A DNA stretch of 64,000 nt, from the NCBI GenBank assembly GCA_900540955.1, contig UQIF01000002.1:62001-126000 (forward strand), in the 5' to 3' direction. Below the pieces are notes generated by a model. It ran no database searches. It was not told the DNA's origin and worked only from the letters and a program-made list of their open reading frames with translations. Positions 7,915 through 16,975 of the stretch are shown here, piece by piece. Numbering within the stretch: the stretch's first letter is position 1; every line of letters begins with the position of its first letter. This DNA is from an uncultured Olsenella sp. (lineage in GTDB: Bacteria > Actinomycetota > Coriobacteriia > Coriobacteriales > Atopobiaceae). A program made the position numbers and the translations under genes.

Positions 7915-9267
7915 ATGGACGTAGCAATCAGCATCCTCGTCACGTTCTTACTCACCCTCGCAAACGGTTTCTTCTCTGCCTCGGAGATGGCCGTCGTCAA
8001 TGCGAAGCGAGCCGTTCTCGAGCCGGAGGCCGAGGACGGGGATAAGCGCGCGAAGAGCGCGATCGACCTTTCGTCCGACTCCGGTCAGTTCCTCGCCACG
8101 ATTCAAGTGGCCATCACGCTCGTCGGGTTCGCGTCGTCCGCCTTCGCGGCGACGAGTCTCTCGGACCCGCTGGCCAAGTGGCTCACCACCCTCGGTATGC
8201 CCGCCGGCATTGCCGGCAACATCGCCGTCGTGGCGATTACTCTCATCGTCGCCTACTTCTCGACCGTCATCGGCGAGCTGGTTCCTAAGCGCATCGCCCT
8301 CTCCGACGCCGAGTCCGTGGCAAAGACGGTCGCCGGCCCCATTCGCGCGTTCATGCACCTGGCCGCGCCGCTCGTCTGGCTGACCTCGACCTCGGCCAAC
8401 GGTCTCTCCAAGCTGCTCGGCATCAAGTCGGCCGATGAGCGTCAGGAGGTCTCGGAAGAGGAGATCAAGTACATGGTCACCGACTCCGAGGAGCTTTCCG
8501 ACCAAGAGAAGTCCATGATCCACGACGTCATCGACCTTGGCGACACCATCGCCCGCGAGGTCATGATCCCCCGCGTCGACATGACCTCCGTCGAGGACAC
8601 CTCGACGCTGAACCATGTCCTCGCCGTCATGCGCCGCACCGGCTACAGCCGCATCCCCGTCTACCACGACTCCGTCGACCGTGTGATCGGAATCGCACAC
8701 ATCAAGGACATCATTCGACCCATCCTTGACGAGGGGAAGGGTGAGGCCCGCGTCGCCGACTTCGTGCGTACCGCAACCTATGTGCCCGACACTAAAGACA
8801 TCATTCCGCTCCTTTCCGAGATGCAGACGAGCCACGAGCAGATGGTCATTGTGGTCGACGAGTACGGCGGAACGGCCGGCGTGCTCACCATCGAGGACAT
8901 CGTCGAGGAGATCGTGGGCGAGATCGAGGACGAGTTCGATCCCGACAACAAATACCTGACCAAGCTCTCGGACCGCGAGTGGCTTGTGGACGGCCGCTTC
9001 TCGCTGGACGACGCGATGGACCTCGGCTGGCCGATCGAGGACAACGAGGAGTTCGAGACCATCGCCGGCTACGTCCTTGAGCTCGCCGATAAGGTCCCGC
9101 ACCCCGGCGACGTGTTCGAGAAGGACGGGTATACCTTCCGCGTCCAGTCCATGCGCGGCCGCCGCGTGAGCTTGCTGCGCGTGAGCGCCCCGGAGCCCGT
9201 CGAGCAGCCGGATGAGCCCACCGCCAAAGGCGATGACGATAAGGACGCGGCCACCGATAAGGAATAG
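7915..9267 (+). CDS. hemolysin family protein (CNNM/DUF21, CBS pair, CorC_HlyC domain)
   Basis: Integral membrane protein of 450 aa from ATG 7915. AAGGAGG lies at 7894-7900, a rather long 14-nt spacing; an upstream ATG at 7873 is the alternative. Hydrophobic segments near 1-25, 55-85, 95-120 and 130-155 make the CNNM (DUF21) transmembrane domain. A CBS pair spans about 205-330 (IAREVMIPRVDM… and VIVVDEYGGTAGVLTIEDIVEEIVGEI, cut here by description). A CorC_HlyC transporter-associated domain follows at about 345-425, then an acidic tail. The family is linked to Mg2+/Co2+ transport or regulation; the 'hemolysin' name is historical. No operon partner is obvious: the next gene begins 78 nt later. 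Confidence 0.88.
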   Translation: MDVAISILVTFLLTLANGFFSASEMAVVNAKRAVLEPEAEDGDKRAKSAIDLSSDSGQFLATIQVAITLVGFASSAFAATSLSDPLAKWLTTLGMPAGIAGNIAVVAITLIVAYFSTVIGELVPKRIALSDAESVAKTVAGPIRAFMHLAAPLVWLTSTSANGLSKLLGIKSADERQEVSEEEIKYMVTDSEELSDQEKSMIHDVIDLGDTIAREVMIPRVDMTSVEDTSTLNHVLAVMRRTGYSRIPVYHDSVDRVIGIAHIKDIIRPILDEGKGEARVADFVRTATYVPDTKDIIPLLSEMQTSHEQMVIVVDEYGGTAGVLTIEDIVEEIVGEIEDEFDPDNKYLTKLSDREWLVDGRFSLDDAMDLGWPIEDNEEFETIAGYVLELADKVPHPGDVFEKDGYTFRVQSMRGRRVSLLRVSAPEPVEQPDEPTAKGDDDKDAATDKE

Positions 9268-9345
9268 GTTGAGTGAGCGTCGGTTGACTACAATGTAGGA
9301 ACCTGCGCCACGCCCGCTTGCCGGGCACGATCGAGAGGGGCCGGA

Positions 9346-10350
9346 ATGGCTCAGCTGTTTGACATAAAGAAAGTCACCGTCGGCCCGAAGAACCTCGAGG
9401 CGATTGTCGGGCTCGCGGCAAACGCGCCTGTGATGACGAGCGAGGACCTCGAGGGCACGACTCGCGTGTGGCGGGTTATGCCCGAGCTTCGTGACCATGT
9501 GTGCCTGGGCGACGAATCGGGCGTCTTTGGCGATGTCATGGGCAACACCGAGCTTGCCCACCTGCTCGAGCACGTGACCGTCGAGCTCCTTGCCCGCACG
9601 GACGTTGCCGGCGATATTGCCTGCGGCCAGACCTCCGAGGTGGGCGAGCGAACCTACAAGATCGTCCTCAAGTGCGTCGACGACGTTCTTGTGGTAGGCG
9701 CGCTCTCGAGCGCGGCATGGATCATGCAGTGGGCGTTCTCCGGCGGCGGAGAGCCCGTGCCCGATGTCGACGCCATCGCGAAGGGCCTCGTCGAGCTGGT
9801 GGGAAGCCTGCCTGCGGTTGAAGAGAAGGGCGTCCAAGAGCCGGCGGCAGAGCCCGAGCCGGCAGAGGACCAGGAGCCGTCGCCGGAGGCTGCTGCTGAG
9901 GACGCGGTCTCTGTGCCCGAGCCCGCGGCGCCCGTGATCGACGAGGCGGAGGTCGACGCCATCATGGCGGCGGAGCCGCCCGCCGCGCCCGAGCCGGAGC
10001 CCGAGACGACTGAGGACGCCGAGCCGGAAGCCGAGCCGACCGAGCTGGAGGCTGAGCCGACCGAGGCAGTTGAGCCAGAGCCTGAGGCCGTCGAGGAGGT
10101 CCGGCCGGTGGAGGAGCCGGCGGCAGAGGAGCCCGCGCCCGAACCCGAGCCCGTGCCGGAACCCGAGCCGGCTGTCGAGGACCTCGTCGCCGAGCCCATC
10201 GCAACCCCGGCCGAGGAGCCCGCGCCTGAGGAGGAAGCCGTCGAGGAACCCGCGCCAGAGCCCGAGGAAGCCGACGACTCGACCGACGATCCTGCTCCCG
10301 TCGACGACTGGGGAATGGGCGACGTCCCGCGCCCACGGCTTGTTCGATAA
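9346..10350 (+). CDS. orphan cyanophycin-synthetase-N-like domain with long acidic Pro/Glu/Ala tail
   Basis: 334 aa, ATG after GAGAGGGG. Residues 1-140 resemble the N-terminal domain of cyanophycin synthetase: TELAHLLEHVTVELL, then a GQTSE-x-GERTYKIVL strand and VGALSSAAW, matching the GH-x-EHVALELQ…GRTRE…G-Y family pattern. Neither the ATP-grasp nor the Mur-ligase part of that enzyme is present. From about 165 to 320 the protein is low-complexity E/P/A (repeats of EPEPE, EEPAPE), strongly acidic and probably disordered, ending in a basic RPRLVR. The role is unknown. It precedes the YtxH-like and PRC-barrel genes on the same strand, which suggests a shared envelope or stress context. Confidence 0.65.
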   Translation: MAQLFDIKKVTVGPKNLEAIVGLAANAPVMTSEDLEGTTRVWRVMPELRDHVCLGDESGVFGDVMGNTELAHLLEHVTVELLARTDVAGDIACGQTSEVGERTYKIVLKCVDDVLVVGALSSAAWIMQWAFSGGGEPVPDVDAIAKGLVELVGSLPAVEEKGVQEPAAEPEPAEDQEPSPEAAAEDAVSVPEPAAPVIDEAEVDAIMAAEPPAAPEPEPETTEDAEPEAEPTELEAEPTEAVEPEPEAVEEVRPVEEPAAEEPAPEPEPVPEPEPAVEDLVAEPIATPAEEPAPEEEAVEEPAPEPEEADDSTDDPAPVDDWGMGDVPRPRLVR

Positions 10351-10438
10351 CGCCCACCCGATACCGGTGAGCCCGACGCCAAAGCCGGGTATGAGGTATC
10401 TAACGCCATAGCAAAACGATCTCTCCAAGGAGGACCCT

Positions 10439-10885
10439 ATGAGCAAGAAGACCGTTGGTTTTGTTCTCGGTAGCATTTTCGGCGCCGCCGCCGGCGTCAT
10501 CACCGGAATCCTGATTGCCCCGCGCTCCGGCGCCGAGAGCCGCGCCATGGCCGCCGACGCCATGAACGACGCATGGGACTCCGCCGTCGACACCTATGAG
10601 CGCGCCGGCGAAGCCGTGGGCGACCAGGTCGCCGGATTCCGTCCGAGCGTCGACGCGAAGACCGACGAGCTCCGCGCCAAGGTCGACGCCGCCCGTGAGC
10701 GCATGGACCAGCTCCGCGACTCCCTCTCCGACGTCGTTGCCCAGACCTCCTCGCAGGTCAACGAGGCCGTGAACACCGTCACCGACAAGGTCGTCTCGAT
10801 GGCCGACATCGCTGCCGGCCAGGCGTCCGCCCCGGCCGAGGCCGTTCATGTCGAGGTTGTCGAGCCCGAGAAGGACGAGGCCTAG
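10439..10885 (+). CDS. YtxH-domain-like small membrane protein
   Basis: 148 aa, ATG after CCAAGGAGG. The N-terminus KTVGFVLGSIFGAAAGVITG with LIAPRSGAE just after is the typical YtxH glycine-rich membrane helix followed by an amphipathic alpha-helical region. The rest (VDAKTDELRAKVDAARERM and onward) is predicted coiled-coil, rich in Ala, Asp and Val. The family is general-stress associated in Firmicutes, with no known enzyme activity. The stop codon is 2 nt before the TTG start of the next gene, so the two are translationally coupled. Confidence 0.8.
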   Translation: MSKKTVGFVLGSIFGAAAGVITGILIAPRSGAESRAMAADAMNDAWDSAVDTYERAGEAVGDQVAGFRPSVDAKTDELRAKVDAARERMDQLRDSLSDVVAQTSSQVNEAVNTVTDKVVSMADIAAGQASAPAEAVHVEVVEPEKDEA

Positions 10886-10887
10886 TT

Positions 10888-11946
10888 TTGCTCAGCATCA
10901 ACGATCTCTACGGCCGCAAGGTTTACGTTCCAAAGAAGGCCAAGAAGAAAAAGGGCGCCGAGCCCGACGAGATCAAACTTAGAAAGCTCGGCAAGGTCCA
11001 CATGGCGGTCTTCTCGCCGGACGGCCGTGAGGTCGTTGGTTTTCTCGTGACCAAGCCCGACGTCGTCGGCATGGTCAAACGCCCCGACGCATTTCTTGCC
11101 TGGGATTCGTTTCGCGTGCTTGATGACGGCACGCTGTGCCTGACTCGCGAGGACGACGGGCTGGACGATGCTGCCCGCAAGCGCCTGGGCATCGACTGGG
11201 ACTCCTGCGTGATGTGGGAGGGTATGGACGCAAAGACCACCTCCGGCAAGAAGCTCGGGTATGTTTCGAACGCCGACTTTGATGCCAAGACCGGCCGCGT
11301 CGGCAGTTTCTATGTCGGCGACGGCGGAGTGGCGCGCGCCCTCGTGGGCACGTTTCGGATTCCGGCATCCATGGTCAAGGGCTACTCGAACGGCTACATG
11401 ATCGTCGACGCCGCCGCCGCGAACATCGAGCTCGGCGGCGGCGCTGCCGCGAAGGCCGGCGAAGGCTTTGCCAAGGCAAAGGCCAAAGGCTCCGAAGCCG
11501 CTCATAAGGCGGGCAAGGCCGCCGGCGAGGCCGTCGACAAGGGTTCCTACGCTTTCGGCCGCATGCTTGGCAAGGCCAAGCGCGCCATTGAGGACGCGAC
11601 CGCCGACGACGAGCCCGAGGCAAAGAAGGTCTCCGCTCCCGAGCGCCCCGCGGTCCCCGCGGCGGACGTCCGCGTGAGCGAGCCCGAGGGCAGGCTCCGC
11701 GCCGGCGCCGACGAGCGCGCCGCCCGTCTTGAGCCCAAAACCTACGCCCCTGCGCCCGTGGGTTCGGCAAACAATAAACCAGCCGCAGCTCAGACGGCAA
11801 AAAAGACCGCTGCAAAGAAGCCTGCTGCCCCCGCCGCAAAGAAGCCTGCCGCCGACAACGCCGCCAAGGCCGTCGGCAAGCAAATCGGCCGCATGGGAAA
11901 GATGTTCTCGTTATTCAAGGACGAGTTCGATAAGGCCAGCAAGTAG
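10888..11946 (+). CDS. PRC-barrel protein with Lys/Ala/Pro-rich histone H1-like tail
   Basis: 352 aa starting at TTG 10888; AAGGACGAGG inside the end of the previous gene serves as ribosome site. Two beta-barrel units can be read. Residues 1-85 (LYGRKVYVPKK … LGKVHMAVFSPDGREVVGFLV) and about 105-175 (SGKKLGYVSNADFD… GRVGSFYVGDGG) fit PRC-barrel folds, which mediate protein or RNA contacts. Residues 185-260 are Ala/Lys amphipathic helix. The last about 70 residues repeat AAKKPAA-type units like eukaryotic H1 or bacterial histone-like tails. A very similar tail is attached to the branching enzyme GlgB in this window. The function is unknown; DNA or polyanion binding by the tail is a reasonable inference. 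Confidence 0.7.
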   Translation: MLSINDLYGRKVYVPKKAKKKKGAEPDEIKLRKLGKVHMAVFSPDGREVVGFLVTKPDVVGMVKRPDAFLAWDSFRVLDDGTLCLTREDDGLDDAARKRLGIDWDSCVMWEGMDAKTTSGKKLGYVSNADFDAKTGRVGSFYVGDGGVARALVGTFRIPASMVKGYSNGYMIVDAAAANIELGGGAAAKAGEGFAKAKAKGSEAAHKAGKAAGEAVDKGSYAFGRMLGKAKRAIEDATADDEPEAKKVSAPERPAVPAADVRVSEPEGRLRAGADERAARLEPKTYAPAPVGSANNKPAAAQTAKKTAAKKPAAPAAKKPAADNAAKAVGKQIGRMGKMFSLFKDEFDKASK

Positions 11947-11958
11947 GTTGAGAAAACC

Positions 11959-14900
11959 GTGAGGCGCCCCACAAAAAAGCAGCTTCTTAAGGCGATCGGT
12001 TACACCGGTGCCGCCGTCGTGGTCGCGGCGGTGGTCGCGGCGAACGCGGCAATGCTGCTCTTTGGCGACACCATCGACGCGTATCTCGGGGCCGACTCGG
12101 TCGAGATCAGCGACGAGCAGAAGTCGGCCGTCATGGACGACGGCCGCAACCTCGCGCGTCGCATCGAGGGGGAGGGCCTGGTCCTTCTTCGCAATGAGGA
12201 CGATGCGTTGCCCCTGCCCGCGACCACGACCAAGGTGAACGTCTTTGGTTGGGCGTCGACGCAGTGGGTCGCCTCCGGATCAGGCTCCGGGCAGGTGAGC
12301 GGGACCACCAAGGGGTTTCTTGACGCGCTCAAAGACAACGGCATCGAGTACAACGAGCAGCTTGCGGGCATGTACCGCGATTTCCACGGCGAGCGGGCCT
12401 ATAAATCCGCCGGCGCGCTGAGCAGCCGATCGACCGAGTTCTGCCGACTGTATGAGCCGAGCGTCTACGACAAGAACTGCTACACCGACGACCTTCTTTC
12501 CAATGCCGAGGAGTACTCGGACACGGCGATCGTCGTCGTTGGGCGGACTGCCGGCGAGAGCATCGACTGTCCCGGAAAGCAGTACAAGATCTGCGCGCGC
12601 GGCGGCGACGTGACGATGGACGCGACGCGCGGCTACCTCGAGCTCTCGAGCGAGGAGATCGCGCTTCTTCGCTATGTCGGGTCCCATTACGAGCACACCA
12701 TCGTCGTGGTCAACTCGACGAACACGATGGAGCTCGGCGAGCTCGAGACCATCCCCGGGATCGACGCGGCGCTTCTTGCCGGGCCGACGGGCGAGGTCGG
12801 GGCGGACGCGGTGGTCGCCGCGCTCAAGGGCGAGATCAACCCCTCCGGGCGCACGACCGACACCTTTGCTTATGACTTCTCGACGGCTGCGAGCTGGGCG
12901 AACTCCGGTGCTATGGGCGAGGGCCTCTACACGAACAGCCGCGGGCTCTATCCGGCCGACGGCACAAAGAACCCCAACGTCGGCGCGGACGAGGAATACG
13001 ACTCGCTGCGTTTCGTTGACTACGTCGAGGGCATCTACGTCGGGTACCGCTGGTACGAGACGGCAGACGCGGAAGGGCACTGGAACGGAGTGAGCAACCG
13101 CTTCGGCCAAGGCTATGACGGCGTGGTGCAGTACCCCTTCGGCTACGGGCTCTCGTATACGAGCTTTAGCTGGGAGGTTACGTCCCGCACCCCGGGCCAA
13201 GGCTTTAGCGTCTCCCGCGATTCCGTGTACACGACGACCGCTCGCGTCACCAATACAGGGGAGCGCGCGGGTCGCGATGTCGTGCAGCTGTATTGCACGC
13301 CCCCGTACACAAAGGGCGGCGTCGAGAAGGCATCGACCGTCCTCGTTGCCTACGCAAAAACGAAGCTCCTCGAGCCGGGCGAGAGCCAGGAAGTCGAGCT
13401 GTCCTTTACGCTGGACGACGTCGCGAGCTACGACGCCTACGACAAGAACGGCGACGGCTTTAGCGGCTACGAGCTCGACGCGGGCGCCTATACCGTGGAG
13501 CTCAAGCGCAATGCGCACGAGCTCGCGGACTGCGACTTTGCGCGCACGCAGCTCAACTTGAGTAATACCGTGCAGTGCGGGGAGGACCTGCGCACCGGCT
13601 CTGCGGTGGTCAATCGGTTTACCGGCGACTCCGCTGCTGACGGCGTGTCCATCGACGGCTCGAATTCCGGGGCAAACATCACCTGGCTCACGCGCGCGGA
13701 TTTTGCGGGAACCTTCCCGGCCAAGTGCGACCCCGACCGGCAGATCGCGGACAACGTGGCCGCGCTCAATCTCTACGGAGAGCAGGACGTTGAGGCTGAT
13801 GCTGCTGATTACCAGGGGCTTACTGGCCAGGGAGCGTATTTTGACGGCAGAGGCTCAGGCAATAAGGCCGCCCATCAGCTCACCGATGACGGAGAGCTTA
13901 CCGAGTTCGCGCGTGCGCTAGGCGAGAATTACAACGACGGGGGCTGGGACGCGCTTCTTGACGACCTCTCGGTCGACCAGATGACCAAGCTCGTGCTCCA
14001 CGGCTACATCTCCACCTCGTCGATCGATGACGTGGGAAAGCCGCTTACCAAGGAGGTCGACGGCCCGTCGCAGGTCGGTTCCTTCAACCAGCTCGCCATG
14101 GGCGTCGGCTACCCGAGCGGCACCGTGATTGCCCAGACCTGGAACGACGGGCTGGCGCTCGAGTACGGTCGTCAGCTGGGCCGCGAGGCCGCGGCGATCG
14201 GTGTGGACGGCCTGTATGCCCCGAGCGTCAACATCCACCGCACGCCGCTGGGCGGGCGCAACTATGAGTACTTCTCGGAAGATGCGCTGGTGGCGGGTAA
14301 CCTCGCCGCGGCCATCGTCGCGGGCGCCAAGCAGACGGGGACGTACTGCTACATCAAGCACCTCGCGCTGAACAACCAGGACTCCTACCGCGACTCGCTC
14401 TACGAGTGGCTGACGGAGCAGACCTTGCGCGAAATATACCTGCGGCCCTTCAAGTTGGCTATCGAGAAGGGCGGGGCCACCGGCCTCATGAGCGCGTACA
14501 ACCGCATCGGGGCCACATGGGCGGGCGGCAATAAAGCCCTGCTCACAGGCGTGCTCCGCGAGGAATGGGGTTTCGAGGGCGCCGTAATCACCGACTACGC
14601 GGATCACCAGCAGTACATGAACGCCGACCAGATGCTTCGCGCTGGCGGCGACCTGTTTATGGACGGTGTGTTCCGCAACGGGCAGTTCAAGTACGGTTTC
14701 AGCGCCGAGGAGCTCTCGGCTGCGAGCGGGTCCGCGAACGAAGCCCGCGCGCTGAGCTTCTACACGAATCTGCGCCGCGCGACCAAGGACGTCCTGTACA
14801 CATGGCTCAATGCCCGCGTTTCCCAGGATCCGGGCTATGTCCGCCCCGCAAAAAAGACGGGCGTGTCGTGGGTCCGCGTGTGCGTCGCCGCCGCCGACAT

Positions 14901-14961
14901 CGTTGTGCTTGGCGGGGCCGTCGCCCTCATAGCCCGTCGCCGTTCCCGCGCCCGCGCGTAA
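11959..14961 (+). CDS. membrane-anchored glycoside hydrolase family 3 protein, permuted domain order
   Basis: 1000 aa starting at GTG 11959, 12 nt after the previous stop. An N-terminal hydrophobic segment at 15-37 follows a basic KKQLLK stretch. Then comes a GH3 C-terminal-type sandwich (about 65-400), a fibronectin III-like domain (about 410-515), and last the GH3 N-terminal TIM barrel (about 640-930). This order is reversed from classical GH3. The barrel holds NIHRTPLGGRNYEYFSED, KHLALNNQD and VITDYAD, whose Asp is the expected nucleophile. A C-terminal helix (VSWVRVCVAAADIVVLGG, then RRRSRAR) is a second membrane anchor. The enzyme should act outside the membrane on beta-linked glycans or plant glycosides. 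Specificity (glucosidase, xylosidase or other) cannot be read from the sequence. Confidence 0.85.
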   Translation: MRRPTKKQLLKAIGYTGAAVVVAAVVAANAAMLLFGDTIDAYLGADSVEISDEQKSAVMDDGRNLARRIEGEGLVLLRNEDDALPLPATTTKVNVFGWASTQWVASGSGSGQVSGTTKGFLDALKDNGIEYNEQLAGMYRDFHGERAYKSAGALSSRSTEFCRLYEPSVYDKNCYTDDLLSNAEEYSDTAIVVVGRTAGESIDCPGKQYKICARGGDVTMDATRGYLELSSEEIALLRYVGSHYEHTIVVVNSTNTMELGELETIPGIDAALLAGPTGEVGADAVVAALKGEINPSGRTTDTFAYDFSTAASWANSGAMGEGLYTNSRGLYPADGTKNPNVGADEEYDSLRFVDYVEGIYVGYRWYETADAEGHWNGVSNRFGQGYDGVVQYPFGYGLSYTSFSWEVTSRTPGQGFSVSRDSVYTTTARVTNTGERAGRDVVQLYCTPPYTKGGVEKASTVLVAYAKTKLLEPGESQEVELSFTLDDVASYDAYDKNGDGFSGYELDAGAYTVELKRNAHELADCDFARTQLNLSNTVQCGEDLRTGSAVVNRFTGDSAADGVSIDGSNSGANITWLTRADFAGTFPAKCDPDRQIADNVAALNLYGEQDVEADAADYQGLTGQGAYFDGRGSGNKAAHQLTDDGELTEFARALGENYNDGGWDALLDDLSVDQMTKLVLHGYISTSSIDDVGKPLTKEVDGPSQVGSFNQLAMGVGYPSGTVIAQTWNDGLALEYGRQLGREAAAIGVDGLYAPSVNIHRTPLGGRNYEYFSEDALVAGNLAAAIVAGAKQTGTYCYIKHLALNNQDSYRDSLYEWLTEQTLREIYLRPFKLAIEKGGATGLMSAYNRIGATWAGGNKALLTGVLREEWGFEGAVITDYADHQQYMNADQMLRAGGDLFMDGVFRNGQFKYGFSAEELSAASGSANEARALSFYTNLRRATKDVLYTWLNARVSQDPGYVRPAKKTGVSWVRVCVAAADIVVLGGAVALIARRRSRARA

Positions 14962-15154
14962 CCTGCTTTTTCTATCTGTCTGATTTGGCAACGTTTTTTT
15001 GCCTGTCTGAGCTGGACCGGCAGGCTGGGCCGACGGCAGGTTTTCAGTAACAAAAAGACTTAAAACGCTGGTTGGCGCCATATTCCAGTAAACGGCGTGA
15101 TATTATCGGTGAGCGGTAGTACTCCATAAAGAATAATATTGACGGGAGATGCTA

Positions 15155-16708
15155 ATGCTCGCCTTGTTTGGAATGTTCCTGCTCGCCCTCACCCCGATCA
15201 TCTGGCTTGTGGTCGCTCTCTGCGGCCTTCACATCGAGGCGTACAAGGCAAGCATCGGCTCCCTCATCGTCGCCATCGTCGTGGCGTTCGTCGGTTGGCA
15301 GATGTCGCCGGTCAACATCGCGACCGCCGCGCTCGAGGGCTTCGCGATGGCGCTGTGGCCGATCACGATCGTGATCATCGCCGCCGTCTTCACCTATAAC
15401 GTAACGGTCCACACCGCCGGCATCGAGACGATCAAGGCGATGCTCTGCTCCGTCTCGTCCGACAAGCGCGTGCTCGTCCTTCTCATCGGCTGGTGCTTCG
15501 GCGCGTTCCTCGAGGGCATGGCGGGCTTCGGCACTGCCGTCGCCATCCCGGCGTCGATGCTCATGGCGGTCGGTCTCGGCCCCGTCGAGGCGATTCTTTC
15601 TTGCCTGATCGCCAACACCGTCCCGACGATGTTCGGCTCCATCGGCATCCCGACGACCACGCTTGCCTCCATCACCGGCATCGACCCCATCACGCTCGCA
15701 ACCACCCAGGCGCTCCAGGCCACCCCCTTCATCATTGCCTGCCCGATTCTGATTGTCATGCTCGTGGGCGGCGGCCCCAAGGGCCTCAAGGGCGTCTTGC
15801 CCATCACGCTGCTCGCCGGCATCTCGATGGCGGCCGCCGAGTACGCGGGCGCCATGTCCGTCGGACCGACGCTCGCCGTGATCATCGGATCCGTGGTCGC
15901 GCTTCTTGCCGTCTTTGCCTTTGCGCTGACCAAGCGCGGTCAGGAGGTTCCCGCCGAGCATCGCCTGCCGAACCCGAGCCATGCCGAGGGCCTCGGTGCG
16001 CCCGTTATGCAGATCGTGCTCGCGTGGTCCCCGTTCATCCTGATCTTCGTCGTGCTGCTGCTTACCAGCAAGCTCTTCCCCGCGATCTACGCGCCGCTCT
16101 CGTCCATCAAGTCGACGGTGAACATCTACGCCGGCGACCCGAGCGCGACTCTGACCTTTACCTGGATTGACACCCCGGGCGTGCTCATCATGATCTGCGG
16201 CATCGTCGGCGGCATCATCCAGGGCTGCAGCCTCCGCGAGATGCTGCAGGTTCTCAAGGCTACCTGCGTCCAGATGAGCAAGACGGTCGTGACCATGCTC
16301 GGCGTCCTCGCCGTGGCCAAGATCATGGGCTACTCCGGCATGATCGCGAGCATCGCCGCGTTCTTCGTCGGCGCCCTCGGCGGTTTCTACCCGCTGGTCG
16401 CGCCGCTGCTCGGCGCCCTCGGCACGTTCGTGACCGGCTCGGGTACCTCGAGCGAGGTTCTGTTCGGCGCCGTCCAGCAGCACGCCGCCGAGACCCTCGG
16501 CGTGAACCAGACCTGGCTTGTGGCAGCGAACTCCCTCGGCACTTCCGCGGGCAAGGCGCTCAGCCCGCAGAACATTGCCATCGGCTGCGCGGCCTGCGGC
16601 CTCGCCGGCAAGGACGGCGAGATCCTGGGCAAGATCGCCAAGTACGCCTTCGGCTTCGCCGCGTGCATGGCCGTGTTCATCTACGCGGGCTCGCTCTTTA
16701 TCGCGTAA
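15155..16708 (+). CDS. lctP: L-lactate permease (LctP family)
   Basis: 517 aa with about 12-14 hydrophobic helices. The start ATG 15155 is placed 6 nt after CGGGAGA; the ATG two codons earlier overlaps that site. Family hallmarks visible are GWCFGAFLEGMAGFGTAVAIP, cut by normal helix boundaries, NTVPTMFGSIGIPTT, and the closing GSGTSSEVLFG … AANSLGTSAGKALSPQNIAIG region. It catalyses proton-linked uptake or exchange of lactate (also glycolate in some relatives). No lldEFG or LutR neighbours are present. The gene is monocistronic and convergent with tadA, with a long perfect hairpin between them. Confidence 0.92.
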   Translation: MLALFGMFLLALTPIIWLVVALCGLHIEAYKASIGSLIVAIVVAFVGWQMSPVNIATAALEGFAMALWPITIVIIAAVFTYNVTVHTAGIETIKAMLCSVSSDKRVLVLLIGWCFGAFLEGMAGFGTAVAIPASMLMAVGLGPVEAILSCLIANTVPTMFGSIGIPTTTLASITGIDPITLATTQALQATPFIIACPILIVMLVGGGPKGLKGVLPITLLAGISMAAAEYAGAMSVGPTLAVIIGSVVALLAVFAFALTKRGQEVPAEHRLPNPSHAEGLGAPVMQIVLAWSPFILIFVVLLLTSKLFPAIYAPLSSIKSTVNIYAGDPSATLTFTWIDTPGVLIMICGIVGGIIQGCSLREMLQVLKATCVQMSKTVVTMLGVLAVAKIMGYSGMIASIAAFFVGALGGFYPLVAPLLGALGTFVTGSGTSSEVLFGAVQQHAAETLGVNQTWLVAANSLGTSAGKALSPQNIAIGCAACGLAGKDGEILGKIAKYAFGFAACMAVFIYAGSLFIA

Positions 16709-16821
16709 CGGTCGGCGCGCCCTTCTTGCCGCTTTGTGCGTGCAAAGAAGTGTCGGGTTCCAGCTTTCTGGCGGCCGCGCGCTCAGAGACCGCAAGCGTC
16801 GGCCGCGGAGATACGCGATTT

Positions 16822-16878
16822 GCGAAGAAACCCTCGGTTCCAGCTTTTATAAACAGCCGGAACCGAGGGTTTCTTCGC
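16822..16878. repeat. 20-bp perfect inverted repeat between convergent genes
   Basis: GCGAAGAAACCCTCGGTTCC (16822-16841) is exactly inverted at 16859-16878 around a 17-nt loop. It lies between lctP (plus) and tadA (minus) and could act as a two-way terminator, although no long T run follows either arm. GGTTCCAGCTTT occurs once more at about 16753. A related hairpin is at 29366-29441. Confidence 0.85.
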
Positions 16879-16975
16879 GTTTGAAGGGGCAATCAGGGCT
16901 GGGGCTAGGAGTTTCTTAGCGCTCGGCGCGGGGCCATGGCTGGAACTCGCTGTTTCTGAGCGCCCAGTTACGCCC

